A stretch of DNA of 64,000 bases from JALQTD01 sp965656785 (GTDB taxonomy: Bacteria > Bacteroidota > Bacteroidia > Flavobacteriales_D > Sanyastnellaceae): contig CBFHLY010000015.1 of assembly GCA_965656785.1 (NCBI GenBank), positions 1 to 64,000 on the forward strand. The letters run 5' to 3'. This document shows positions 18,018-26,214 of the stretch, piece by piece. The position numbers and the translations under genes are program-made. The notes beneath the pieces were generated by a model. The model saw nothing but the letters and a program-made list of their open reading frames with translations. It did no database searches and was not told the origin of the DNA. Positions within the stretch are counted from its first letter, which is position 1. Every line of letters starts with the position of its first letter.

Positions 18018-19592
18018 ATGAAAAAGCTCCGAGGAATCCTGGTCGTGGTCAGCGCCTTTGCGCTGGCTTGGTCCTCGGGAATGCTGCGTCACGCCGCCGA
18101 CGCGCCCTATTCGGTTCACGAATGGCGCCAGCGCGACGCGCTGTCCCAAACCCTTCGTTACCTGGAGCCGGGCCGCGGATTTTTCGAGCCTGCCATCCAC
18201 TTTGAGCACGCGGAGGGCGGTCGCGGTGCGGGGGAATTTACGGGCCTTTATTACCTGAATGCCCTCCTTTGGAAAGGAGTGGGGGAGCCGGTTCCTTGGA
18301 CGTTGCGGTGGACACAAGCCGTGTTTTTGGTGTTGGGGTTGTGGGCCCTGGCCAAAGCGGTGGCGCATTGGTCGGGCAAGCCTGCGGTGGGCTCTGCTGC
18401 GGCGCTCGCAGTTTTCGCCTCGCCGTTGATTCAATTTTATGGAGCGAATTATTTGGTCAATTCCAGTGCGTTGATGGCCGTTTTCATGGCTTGGTGGCTT
18501 GCCGCGCGGAGCGAACGGCCTGGGCGCAATGCCCGATTGGAGTTGCTCGGTGCGTCCTTGCTGCTTGCGTTAGCGGGGTTGCTGCGCCCGACGATGCTCA
18601 TTGGGGGCGTGCCGGTTTTGGTGCGTTGGTTGCGCGTTCGCCCGACTTCGTGGGCATGGGCAGGATCGTGCGGCGGAGGGTCGGTTGCCTTGGTGGTGGC
18701 TTGGGTGTTTTGGGCCAAATCCTACAACGCCGCCCACGATTCCACGTACTTCCTCACCACCGTTCGGCCGCTTTGGTCCACGGCCGATGTCTCGGCCGTT
18801 TGGGAGGAATTGGTGACGGTTCGGTTGCAAGACCTGTTCGATCTGAAGGTGCGCTGGGGGGCGGCGGGCATCGCGGCCGTTACGCTGTTCCGAGCGCGCC
18901 ATGAGGCGGGACGATTCGCAAATGGCTTGGTGCTTACTGTACTGGCTTTTGGGGCATACTGCGTGTTGTGGTTCAGTAATCTGGATGTGCACGACTATTA
19001 CCTTTTAGAGGGGTTGATGGTGGTGCCGTTGTTCGTGACGTGGGTGGCGGACGTTTGGGGAGGGGATCGCTGGAAGTGGTGGGTCGTGGGGGTGTTCGTT
19101 TTGGCCTTCGTTGTTCAAGCTGCGCATAGCGTTGCCCGCAACCAAATGAAGTGGGGGCGAACGGATGGGGCGTTGGTGGAGCGGTTGGTGTCTGAGGAGG
19201 AGCGGGCAGAGTGGAAGTGGTTCCATTGGGACCAGCGCAATCGGTGGTCCGCGCTGTCCGAGCTTCCTCAGTACCTCGAAGCGTGGGGGGTTCCGGATTC
19301 GGCGCGGGTGTTGAGCGTACCCGATGGCAGTCCAAACGTTTCGCTGACGCGCATCGGAAGGATGGGCTTCACGAGTCTATATGAATCCGACCTCCGCGCG
19401 GGTGAACGGGCGGCCTGGGCGTCTGGGCGCGGAGCGTCTTACTTGATCGTTAACCAGCCGGGCCTTTTGGAGGAAGGCGATTGGGGGCATTGGTTGGCTT
19501 ACCCCGTAGGCGTCCACAGGAACGTGAAGGTCTTTGATTTACGGGCGGCAGCAGCAGGTGAGGGTGACAAATTGTCAGCCGATGTGGATTGA
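18018..19592 (+). CDS. Predicted GT-C-type polytopic membrane glycosyltransferase
   Basis: A 524-residue membrane protein with a signal-anchor-like first helix and about ten further hydrophobic segments. The first extracytoplasmic loop carries HEWRQRDALSQTLRYLEPG followed by FFEPAIHFEHAEGG, resembling the acidic loop motif of GT-C enzymes of the ArnT/PMT type, which transfer sugars from polyprenyl-phosphate carriers on the periplasmic side. The C-terminal roughly 130 residues are soluble. I use the ATG at 18018 (MKKLRGILVVV), which gives a proper N-terminal helix. It is divergent from topA across a 257-bp spacer that contains no further gene I can see, and is followed by miaB with its own promoter. 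Acceptor and sugar are unknown. Confidence 0.7.
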   Translation: MKKLRGILVVVSAFALAWSSGMLRHAADAPYSVHEWRQRDALSQTLRYLEPGRGFFEPAIHFEHAEGGRGAGEFTGLYYLNALLWKGVGEPVPWTLRWTQAVFLVLGLWALAKAVAHWSGKPAVGSAAALAVFASPLIQFYGANYLVNSSALMAVFMAWWLAARSERPGRNARLELLGASLLLALAGLLRPTMLIGGVPVLVRWLRVRPTSWAWAGSCGGGSVALVVAWVFWAKSYNAAHDSTYFLTTVRPLWSTADVSAVWEELVTVRLQDLFDLKVRWGAAGIAAVTLFRARHEAGRFANGLVLTVLAFGAYCVLWFSNLDVHDYYLLEGLMVVPLFVTWVADVWGGDRWKWWVVGVFVLAFVVQAAHSVARNQMKWGRTDGALVERLVSEEERAEWKWFHWDQRNRWSALSELPQYLEAWGVPDSARVLSVPDGSPNVSLTRIGRMGFTSLYESDLRAGERAAWASGRGASYLIVNQPGLLEEGDWGHWLAYPVGVHRNVKVFDLRAAAAGEGDKLSADVD

Positions 19593-19602
19593 GTTAACTT
19601 TG
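19572..19602 (+). promoter_or_regulatory. miaB: Bacteroidota-type promoter of miaB
   Basis: TTG at 19572-19574 is followed after 20 nt by TAACTTTG at 19595-19602, a perfect match to the Bacteroidota -7 consensus TAnnTTTG with near-consensus spacing to the -33 element. The miaB ATG is 22 nt further on. Part of it overlaps the end of the upstream gene. Confidence 0.7.
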
Positions 19603-19624
19603 CAGTTCAAGCTACCGCCCGAAC

Positions 19625-21076
19625 ATGAACGACTCACCCCACCGACCGCAACACGCTGACGCCCTGCTTTCCGAAGAACTGCAGGGTGCCCCCACCGTTG
19701 TGCCGGCCCAGCCGACTCACACGAAAAAGCTCTACCTCGAGAGTTATGGCTGTCAAATGAACTTCAGTGACTCGGAAATTGTGGCGAGCATCCTCGACGG
19801 TGCTGGTTATGCCACCACCCGAAATGAGGAAGAGGCGGATTTGATTTTGCTCAACACCTGCGCCATTCGCGACAACGCCGAACAACGCGTGCTCAAGCGG
19901 CTCACCCAGTTTAAACAAGCAAAGCGCAATCGGCCGAAATTGGTCGTCGGGGTGTTGGGGTGCATGGCCGAGCGGCTGCGGGAGAACCTGCTGGAACAGC
20001 AGAAGCTCGTGGATTTGGTGGTGGGGCCGGATGCCTATCGGGATTTGCCCAACCTCGTGGAGCAAGTCCACGGAGGCCAAAAGGCCGTTAACGTGTTGCT
20101 GAGCCGAGAAGAGACTTACGCTGAAATCAGCCCCGTTCGACTCGATGCCAATGGCATCACCGCATTCATCAGCATCATGCGCGGTTGCGACAACATGTGC
20201 AGTTTTTGCGTTGTGCCCTTTACCCGCGGGCGGGAGCGCAGCCGGGACCCGCAGAGCGTCGTGCGGGAAGCGAAGGAGTTGTTCGAACAAGGCTACCGCG
20301 AGGTCACGCTTTTGGGCCAAAACGTGGACAGCTACAAGTGGAACATCGACAACAAAGGCCAAATCAAGAACGCCGATGAACCCGTCGTCCGCTTTGCGGA
20401 ACTGCTCGAGCTCGTCGCCTCCGTTCATCCGGATCTGCGCGTCCGATTCTCCACGTCCCACCCAAAGGACATGACCGATGACGTGTTGCACGCGATGGCG
20501 CGCCACGAAAACATCTGCAAGTACATTCACTTGCCGGTGCAGTCCGGCAACAGCGATGTGCTGAAGCGCATGAACCGGGGCTATACGCGCGAGTGGTACT
20601 TGGACCGCATTGCTGCCATTCGCAGCATCCTCCCCGGGTGTTCCATTTCCACGGATGTCATTGCAGGGTTCTGCGGCGAGACCGAAGCGGAGCACCAGGA
20701 TACGCTTTCCCTCATGCGGGAAGTGAAGTACGACATGGCCTACATGTTCAAGTACTCCGAGCGCCCGCGTACCCTCGCCGAACGCAAATTCGAGGACGAC
20801 GTGCCGGAAGAGGTGAAGGGCCGGCGGTTGAGGGAAATCATTGAATTGCAAGGCGAGCACAGTTTGGCCGGAGCGGAGCGGCTCGTCGGCCAGGTGCACA
20901 AGGTCCTCATCGAAGGGGTTTCGAAGAAGAGTGAAGAAGAGCTGTTCGGGCGGACGACGTACAACACCATAGCGGTCTTTCCCCGGGGTGAGCACCGCGC
21001 CGGTGAATACGTGCATGTGCACGCCACCGACCGGTCTTCGGTCACGTTGCGAGGAACCGTGGTACCAGCACCCTGA
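19625..21076 (+). CDS. miaB: tRNA-2-methylthio-N6-dimethylallyladenosine synthase MiaB
   Basis: A radical-SAM methylthiotransferase that adds a methylthio group to i6A37 in tRNAs reading U-starting codons. The N-terminal UPF0004 domain supplies three Cys for the second iron-sulphur cluster (C43 in ESYGCQMNFSDSE, C79 in NTCAIRDNAEQR, C113 in LGCMAERL); the radical-SAM cluster is C188-x3-C192-x2-C195 (RGCDNMCSFC), followed by PFTRGRERSR, which is diagnostic of MiaB rather than MtaB or RimO. A TRAM domain closes the protein (last 65 residues). About 33 non-conserved residues precede the UPF0004 domain. It has its own promoter; the sigma-54 activator gene begins 3 bp after its stop. Confidence 0.97.
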   Translation: MNDSPHRPQHADALLSEELQGAPTVVPAQPTHTKKLYLESYGCQMNFSDSEIVASILDGAGYATTRNEEEADLILLNTCAIRDNAEQRVLKRLTQFKQAKRNRPKLVVGVLGCMAERLRENLLEQQKLVDLVVGPDAYRDLPNLVEQVHGGQKAVNVLLSREETYAEISPVRLDANGITAFISIMRGCDNMCSFCVVPFTRGRERSRDPQSVVREAKELFEQGYREVTLLGQNVDSYKWNIDNKGQIKNADEPVVRFAELLELVASVHPDLRVRFSTSHPKDMTDDVLHAMARHENICKYIHLPVQSGNSDVLKRMNRGYTREWYLDRIAAIRSILPGCSISTDVIAGFCGETEAEHQDTLSLMREVKYDMAYMFKYSERPRTLAERKFEDDVPEEVKGRRLREIIELQGEHSLAGAERLVGQVHKVLIEGVSKKSEEELFGRTTYNTIAVFPRGEHRAGEYVHVHATDRSSVTLRGTVVPAP

Positions 21077-21079
21077 GCC

Positions 21080-22282
21080 ATGGACACCGCTTCCATCAAA
21101 CGCCGATTTGGCATCATCGGAACCGATGCGGCGCTGGATCGCGCCATCGGCATCGCAGCGCAGGTTGCGGCCACCGAGATTTCGGTTTTGGTTTTGGGTG
21201 AAAGTGGAGTGGGGAAGGAAGTCTTGCCACGCATCGTCCACCAATTCAGCGCCCGCAAACACGGCCCGTACATTGCGGTCAATTGCGGGGCAATCCCGGA
21301 GGGCACCATCGATTCTGAATTATTCGGTCACGAAAAGGGCGCGTTCACGGGCGCAACGGATGCGCGGAAGGGGTATTTCGAAGAGGCGAATGGCGGCACC
21401 ATTTTCTTGGATGAAGTGGCGGAATTGCCGGTGACTACGCAGGTTCGGTTGTTGCGGGTTTTGGAGACCGGGGAGTTCATCCGCGTGGGGTCTTCCAAGG
21501 TCCAAAAAACCGACGTGCGCGTGGTGGCCGCCACCAACGTCAACTTTGCAAGCGCCATCGAAGCGGGGCGGTTCCGGGAAGATCTGTATTACCGATTGAG
21601 CCAAGTGCCTGTGCACGTGCCGCCTTTGCGCGACCGGTCGGGCGACATCCACATGCTGTTCCGCAAGTTCACCACGGACTTTTGCGAGCAATACCGGATG
21701 CCTCCCTTGCGGTTGACCCCGGACGCTGTGGAGGTGCTTGAGCACTACCCTTGGCCAGGAAACATCCGGCAATTGAAGAACACGACCGAGCAAATGTCCA
21801 TCCTCGAAGTCGACCGCACCATCGACAGCGACACCTTGCTCGGCTACCTCCCTGAAACTCCCCGGTCCAGCGTTTCCTTGGCGACCACCTCCCGAGACAG
21901 CGCTCGCGGCATGGACGAACGCGAAATCCTCTATAAGGTGCTGTTCGACATGCGATCGGAATTGGCGGATTTGAAACAGCTGGTGGTCGGGCTCGCAGCA
22001 AAGTCGCACCTGACGGATGAGGACGAGGCGCTGGTGGAGCGGCTGGTGCGTGGGGAGCATCCGGTACCGACGCGTTTGGCCTTGCCCGAGGCGCGCACCG
22101 ATTATGACGAAGAGCAACCGGCGGATGAAGTGGAGGAGGTGTTCTCGTTGCAAGATTCTGAGCGGGATTTGATTCGCAAGGCCTTGGAGAAACACCGCAA
22201 CCGCAGGAAGAACGCAGCGAAGGAGTTGGGCATCTCCGAGCGCACGCTGTATCGGAAAATCAAAGAGTACGGATTGAAATGA
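21080..22282 (+). CDS. Sigma-54-dependent transcriptional activator without a receiver domain
   Basis: An AAA+ activator of RNA polymerase sigma-54. The 400-residue protein starts almost directly with the ATPase domain: Walker A GESGVGKE (40-47), the sigma-54-contacting GAFTGA loop (87-92), Walker B GGTIFLDEVAEL, and the arginine-containing sensor region. A linker and a C-terminal Fis-type helix-turn-helix (about 355-400, ending SERTLYRKIKEYGLK) follow. There is no N-terminal receiver, GAF or PAS domain, so activity may be set by expression or a partner protein. It sits in miaB-(this)-lptE-hyp-secG with an ATGA overlap to lptE, a conserved Bacteroidota arrangement. No convincing -24/-12 promoter was found in the window. 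Confidence 0.93.
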   Translation: MDTASIKRRFGIIGTDAALDRAIGIAAQVAATEISVLVLGESGVGKEVLPRIVHQFSARKHGPYIAVNCGAIPEGTIDSELFGHEKGAFTGATDARKGYFEEANGGTIFLDEVAELPVTTQVRLLRVLETGEFIRVGSSKVQKTDVRVVAATNVNFASAIEAGRFREDLYYRLSQVPVHVPPLRDRSGDIHMLFRKFTTDFCEQYRMPPLRLTPDAVEVLEHYPWPGNIRQLKNTTEQMSILEVDRTIDSDTLLGYLPETPRSSVSLATTSRDSARGMDEREILYKVLFDMRSELADLKQLVVGLAAKSHLTDEDEALVERLVRGEHPVPTRLALPEARTDYDEEQPADEVEEVFSLQDSERDLIRKALEKHRNRRKNAAKELGISERTLYRKIKEYGLK

Positions 22283-22764
22283 GGGGCTTCCTTACCGCGT
22301 GTTTGGTTCTGTTGGGCTGCGGCATCTACTCGCCGTACGGCGCCTCCACGTCAGGGGCGAAGACCTGCAGCGTGGCCCCCTTTGATCCCGTCAGCCCATA
22401 CGTCTCCGCTTCTGCGGCGCTTGTGCTCACGGAATCGTTGCGCGATCGGATTCAGCGGCAATCGACATTGCGGCTGGTGGACGACGGCGGGGAGCTGACA
22501 TACCGCGCTGAGGTGGTGGATTGGAATGTGTCCCCGATCAACATCCAAGGCGACGAAACGGCCGCCGCGAACCGCCTGACAATTCGGGTGGAGCTTCACT
22601 ACGAGAACACGCTCGAGCCGGAATTGAGTGTGGACAAATCGTTCTCCCGCTTTGCTGATTACACGAGCGATCAGGACTTGTCGGTCGTCGAGGATGCGCT
22701 TGTCGAAGACATTGGGGATCAGCTTTCCCAGGACATTTTCAACGCCACATTGGGCAATTGGTAA
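22279..22764 (+). CDS. lptE: LptE-like LPS-assembly lipoprotein
   Basis: The 161-residue protein has a lipoprotein signal (lipobox LLGC, Cys14) followed by GIYSPYGAS, the LptE-type opening in Bacteroidota (CGIYSF/Y). The remainder matches the small alpha/beta plug protein: alternating strands, LTESLRDRIQRQSTLRLVDDGGELTYRAEVVDW and a C-terminal helix with EDIGDQLSQDIFNATLGNW. In E. coli, LptE plugs and helps assemble the LptD translocon at the outer membrane; the distant homologue here is inferred to do the same. Its ATG overlaps the upstream stop (ATGA). Sequence similarity in this family is low, but gene order (activator, lptE, hypothetical, secG) supports the call. Confidence 0.82.
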   Translation: MRGFLTACLVLLGCGIYSPYGASTSGAKTCSVAPFDPVSPYVSASAALVLTESLRDRIQRQSTLRLVDDGGELTYRAEVVDWNVSPINIQGDETAAANRLTIRVELHYENTLEPELSVDKSFSRFADYTSDQDLSVVEDALVEDIGDQLSQDIFNATLGNW

Positions 22765-22782
22765 CTCCTTAATTTAGGCCAA

Positions 22783-23631
22783 ATGAACGCCCCGTCCGCC
22801 TCCCTATCCGCCGACCGCATCAGTGCGTTGCTCGCTGCGCCCCATGACGTGACGGGCTCGGATTTGGACGGGCTGCGCGTTTGGCGCGACCGCTTTCCCT
22901 ACGCCACAGGGCTCGACATCTTGGTGGCTAAGGCGGCAGCAGCAGCGGGCTCGGTCGATCAACACGCCGAGTTGCTTCGTGCCGCAGCCAACGCTTCCTC
23001 GCGCGACGGGCTGTTCCACCTGTTCGTTCGTCCACGGCTCGTTCAAGAGGCCATCGCGTTCGCGGATGAGGTGGACCAAACCGATGACGTCAACGAAGAA
23101 ATCACGGAGGCGCCCGGCGAAAAGGCCGTGGAGGAACCGGTGGAAGAAAGCGCACCGACACCGGACGGGGTGCAGCGTGAAGTGCTTTTGGCCGCCATCC
23201 AAAGCAGCATCGAGCAAGATGTTCGGGAATGGGAACACCCGGCAGTCCCCGCTGCTGAAGGCCGCTCGGGCTATGCTCAGTGGCTTGCGGTACGGGCGCG
23301 CGGCACGGGATTCGGTTCAGCACCAGCAGCCGATCCTGCCCCAGCACCGAAGGGGCAGGACCAACTCATTGATGCGTTCATTGCCGCCAACCCGCGGATC
23401 GGAAGGTTGCGCGAAGTGGATGGGTCGGTGGAGGATTTGGCCCGCCAAAGCGTGCTCGAAGACGCTACCCTGGTCACGGAAACCATGGCCCGCGTTTACG
23501 CGAAACAAGGGCAAATCGGCAAGGCGCGTAAAGCTTACAAGCTCTTGGCCTTGAAATATCCAGCAAAAAGTACTTATTTTGCAGCCCAATTGAAACAGCT
23601 GGGCAATTCCTCGTCCAGCAGTGATGCATAA
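22783..23631 (+). CDS. Conserved hypothetical protein between lptE and secG
   Basis: A 282-residue soluble protein without signal peptide. An Ala-rich helical N-terminal part (about 1-105) is joined by an acidic, low-complexity linker (EEITEAPGEKAVEEPVEES) to a C-terminal helical region; the last 65 residues (DATLVTETMARVYAKQGQIGKARKAY and onward) resemble a single TPR-like hairpin. Proteins of this layout regularly occupy this position in Bacteroidota, but I know no tested function. It is 18 bp after lptE and 18 bp before secG, so it is probably co-transcribed with them. Confidence 0.75.
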   Translation: MNAPSASLSADRISALLAAPHDVTGSDLDGLRVWRDRFPYATGLDILVAKAAAAAGSVDQHAELLRAAANASSRDGLFHLFVRPRLVQEAIAFADEVDQTDDVNEEITEAPGEKAVEEPVEESAPTPDGVQREVLLAAIQSSIEQDVREWEHPAVPAAEGRSGYAQWLAVRARGTGFGSAPAADPAPAPKGQDQLIDAFIAANPRIGRLREVDGSVEDLARQSVLEDATLVTETMARVYAKQGQIGKARKAYKLLALKYPAKSTYFAAQLKQLGNSSSSSDA

Positions 23632-23649
23632 CGACTCAAACGAACGACA

Positions 23650-23967
23650 ATGGGTTATTTCTTGATGGTGGTCATCCTGGTGGTGTGTGTGCTCCTGGGT
23701 GCAGTGATTCTGGTCCAAAACCCGAAAGGAGGTGGATTGGCGACCGGTTTCCAAGGCGCTGGCCAAGTTGGTGGCGTGCAAAAGACCGTTGACTTTTTGG
23801 AAAAAGCGACCTGGTACCTCACTGGCGCGCTCTTCGTGCTCTGCATCGTTGCAGGCATGTTCTTCGGAAACGCCACCCAAGACGTGGGCATCGACGAGAC
23901 CATTCTGCCCCAAACGACCATGCCCGCGGGCGGAACGGTCGACGGAGGGAGCGCGGCCGGCGAATGA
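23650..23967 (+). CDS. secG: Preprotein translocase subunit SecG
   Basis: A small membrane subunit of SecYEG that assists protein translocation across the inner membrane. The 105-residue protein has two transmembrane helices (about 1-22 and 55-78) linked by the family motif VQNPKGGGLATGFQGAGQVGG and followed by KTVDFLEKATWYL. The C-terminal tail is Gly/Pro/Thr-rich as in other Bacteroidota SecG. It is the last gene of the miaB-to-secG run and is followed 33 bp later by a strong terminator. Confidence 0.95.
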   Translation: MGYFLMVVILVVCVLLGAVILVQNPKGGGLATGFQGAGQVGGVQKTVDFLEKATWYLTGALFVLCIVAGMFFGNATQDVGIDETILPQTTMPAGGTVDGGSAAGE

Positions 23968-24000
23968 CCCGATTCGTCCGACTTGCCGCTTGAGGCGGGA

Positions 24001-24039
24001 AAAATGTGCCAGCTTGTCAGAAGCTGGCACATTTTTTTT
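24001..24039 (+). terminator. Rho-independent terminator after secG
   Basis: A perfect 15-bp inverted repeat (24001-24015 with 24021-24035, core TGTGCCAGCTT / AAGCTGGCACA) with a GTCAG loop runs into a stretch of eight T (24032-24039). It separates secG from groES. It also has A's on its left flank and could work in both directions. Confidence 0.93.
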
Positions 24040-24164
24040 ATCCCACAGGCAGGATTGTCAGCATCCCTGGGCGAACGGCGGTTTGGCATAGAATTCGACT
24101 AGCAGGGAGCGTCTTCCCGATCGCGGAGAGACAAGAAATCAACTCAAATCACATCCATTACACC

Positions 24165-24440
24165 ATGTCTGTATCAATCAAACCCCTCGCGGATCGAGTT
24201 CTCGTAGAACCCGCCGCAGCTGAAGAGAAGACCGCCAGCGGAATCATCATTCCGGACACGGCGAAGGAGAAGCCCCAGCGGGGCATTGTGGTGGCCGTCG
24301 GACCCGGCAAGCCGGATGAACCAACGACGGTGAAGGTCGGCGACAGCGTGCTCTACGGCAAGTACTCGGGCACGGAGTTGGCGCACGAAGGGAAGGACTA
24401 CATGATCATGCGAGAGAGCGACATCCTCGCGGTGCTCTGA
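24165..24440 (+). CDS. groES: Co-chaperonin GroES
   Basis: The lid of the GroEL folding chamber. The 91-residue product begins MSVSIKPLADRVLVEPA and has the GroES core (SGIIIPDTAKEKPQRG mobile-loop region, VAVGPGKPDE, VGDSVLYGKYSGTE, YMIMRESDILAVL). I start at the ATG at 24165; the longer open frame upstream runs through the terminator. It lies 37 bp ahead of groEL. I see no CIRCE repeat or clear -33/-7 pair in the 125 bp upstream, so heat-shock control is not visible. Confidence 0.97.
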   Translation: MSVSIKPLADRVLVEPAAAEEKTASGIIIPDTAKEKPQRGIVVAVGPGKPDEPTTVKVGDSVLYGKYSGTELAHEGKDYMIMRESDILAVL

Positions 24441-24477
24441 TTGCGGTTGAACGAACAAAAATTAAAAAACAACGACC

Positions 24478-26115
24478 ATGTCTAAAGACATTCAATTCAA
24501 CACAGACGCTCGAAACGGCCTGAAGGCCGGCGTCGATGCTTTGGCAAATGCGGTGAAAGTGACCCTCGGCCCGAAAGGCCGCAACGTGGTCATCGACAAA
24601 AAGTTCGGTGCACCATCGGTCACGAAGGACGGCGTTTCAGTCGCGAAGGAAATCGAGCTGAAGGATCCCATCGAGAACATGGGCGCCCAAATGGTCAAAG
24701 AAGTCGCGTCAAAGACGGCTGACGTGGCCGGTGACGGCACCACCACGGCAACGGTGCTCGCTCAGGCCTTGGTTTCAGAGGGATTGCGGAACGTGGCGGC
24801 AGGCGCAAACCCGATGGACCTGAAGCGCGGCATGGACAAGGCCACCAAGACCATCGTCGAACAATTGCGCCTCATCAGCCGTGAGGTCGGTTCGGACAAC
24901 TCGAAAATCGAGCAAGTCGCGACCATTTCGGCAAACAACGACTCGACCGTGGGCAAGCTCATTGCTGAAGCCATGCGCGTCGTCGGTACCGAGGGCGTCA
25001 TCACCGTCGAAGAAGCGAAGGGCACTGAAACCGAAGTGCGCACCGTTGAGGGCATGCAGTTCGATCGCGGTTACCTCTCGCCATACTTCGTGACGAACAG
25101 CGAGAAGATGGAAGCGGAGTTGGAAACCCCGTACATCCTCATCTACGACAAGAAGATCTCCACGATGAAGGACTTGCTCCCGACGTTGGAGCAAACTGCC
25201 CAAACAGGCCGTCCGCTCCTCATCATCGCGGAGGACGTCGATGGCGAGGCCTTGGCAACGTTGGTGGTCAACAAAATCCGCGGCGCTCTGAAGGTCGCGG
25301 CGGTGAAGGCTCCTGGATTTGGCGACCGCCGGAAGGCCATGCTGCAAGACATCGCGATCCTCACGGGGGGGCAGGTCATTTCGGAAGAAACCGGCCTCAA
25401 GCTCGAGAACGCGACGCTCGCGGACCTCGGTTCTGCGGAAAAAATCACCATCGATAAGGACAACACGACCGTGGTGAATGGCAGCGGTGCAACCGAAGCC
25501 ATCGAGGCGCGTGTGAAGGAAATCAAGGCGCAAATCGAGACGACAACGTCGGATTACGACCGCGAGAAGCTTCAGGAACGCCTTGCGAAGTTGGCCGGTG
25601 GCGTTGCGGTGTTGTACGTCGGCGCAGCTACGGAGGTGGAGATGAAGGAGAAGAAGGACCGCGTCGACGACGCGCTGCACGCAACCCGAGCGGCCGTCGA
25701 AGAAGGCATCATCCCAGGTGGAGGTACGGCGTTCATCCGCGCTGCGCACAGCATCGAATCGCTCGAAGGGGTGAACGATGACGAAACCACGGGCATCCGC
25801 ATCGTGTTGCGCGCGGTCGAAGAGCCGTTGCGCCAAATCGTGGCCAATGCCGGTGGCGAAGGCGCGGTGGTCGTCAACGCCGTGGCGAATGGCGAAGGCG
25901 ATTTCGGTTACAATGCCCGCACCGAGGTGTACGAGAACCTCTTCGAAGCAGGGGTCATCGATCCCACGAAGGTGGCGCGCGTGGCCCTGGAAAATGCGGT
26001 GTCCATCTCGGGCATGGTGTTGACCACCGAGTGCGTCATTGCCGATGTCGAGGAGGAAGCTCCTTCGATGGGCGGTGGAGCCGCAGGAATGGGCGGCATG
26101 GGCGGCATGATGTAA
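24478..26115 (+). CDS. groEL: Chaperonin GroEL (60 kDa)
   Basis: The ATP-driven folding chaperonin, a double seven-membered ring. The 545-residue length is standard. Diagnostic stretches are VKVTLGPKGRNVVID, DVAGDGTTTATVLAQ (ATP site), the apical domain with PYILIYDKKIS, and the GGVAVLYVGAATEVEMKEKK region. The protein ends in the typical flexible GGM-repeat tail (GGGAAGMGGMGGMM). It is in an operon with groES and is followed by a terminator 25 bp after the stop. It is the only chaperonin set seen in the window. Confidence 0.99.
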   Translation: MSKDIQFNTDARNGLKAGVDALANAVKVTLGPKGRNVVIDKKFGAPSVTKDGVSVAKEIELKDPIENMGAQMVKEVASKTADVAGDGTTTATVLAQALVSEGLRNVAAGANPMDLKRGMDKATKTIVEQLRLISREVGSDNSKIEQVATISANNDSTVGKLIAEAMRVVGTEGVITVEEAKGTETEVRTVEGMQFDRGYLSPYFVTNSEKMEAELETPYILIYDKKISTMKDLLPTLEQTAQTGRPLLIIAEDVDGEALATLVVNKIRGALKVAAVKAPGFGDRRKAMLQDIAILTGGQVISEETGLKLENATLADLGSAEKITIDKDNTTVVNGSGATEAIEARVKEIKAQIETTTSDYDREKLQERLAKLAGGVAVLYVGAATEVEMKEKKDRVDDALHATRAAVEEGIIPGGGTAFIRAAHSIESLEGVNDDETTGIRIVLRAVEEPLRQIVANAGGEGAVVVNAVANGEGDFGYNARTEVYENLFEAGVIDPTKVARVALENAVSISGMVLTTECVIADVEEEAPSMGGGAAGMGGMGGMM

Positions 26116-26140
26116 GCCGATTCTCAAACAACATGCAGCG

Positions 26141-26173
26141 AAACCGCGTCCGGACTCCGGGCGCGGTTTTTTT
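26141..26173 (+). terminator. Rho-independent terminator after groEL
   Basis: AAACCGCG (26141-26148) pairs with CGCGGTTT (26162-26169); the stem continues through a G-T pair and CCGG/CCGG around a 3-nt loop, and seven T follow or overlap the right arm (26167-26173). It closes the groES-groEL operon directly before the promoter of the next gene. Confidence 0.88.
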
Positions 26174-26198
26174 GTGTGGACGACCGGCTTGGGCGCTG

Positions 26199-26206
26199 TA
26201 CTTTTG
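26199..26206 (+). promoter_or_regulatory. Promoter -7 box of the gldA-like gene
   Basis: TACTTTTG matches TAnnTTTG perfectly. It ends only 8 nt before the ATG at 26215, so the transcript should start at or just before the start codon (leaderless). This box also decides the start: the ATG at 26215 is preferred over the GTG or other candidate at 26176, which lies upstream of the box. No -33 match is at good spacing (a TTTG at 26171 is 24 nt away). Confidence 0.6.
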
Positions 26207-26214
26207 GACTTCAA

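Noticed and set aside
19634..21262. 542-codon open frame antisense to miaB
   Set aside because: No domain; miaB on + has all iron-sulphur Cys motifs and a promoter.
24056..24164. CIRCE repeat or sigma-54 promoter ahead of groES
   Set aside because: No TTAGCACTC/GAGTGCTAA pair is present. A TTGGCATAGAATTCG stretch recalls a -24 element but has no matching -12 GC at correct spacing.
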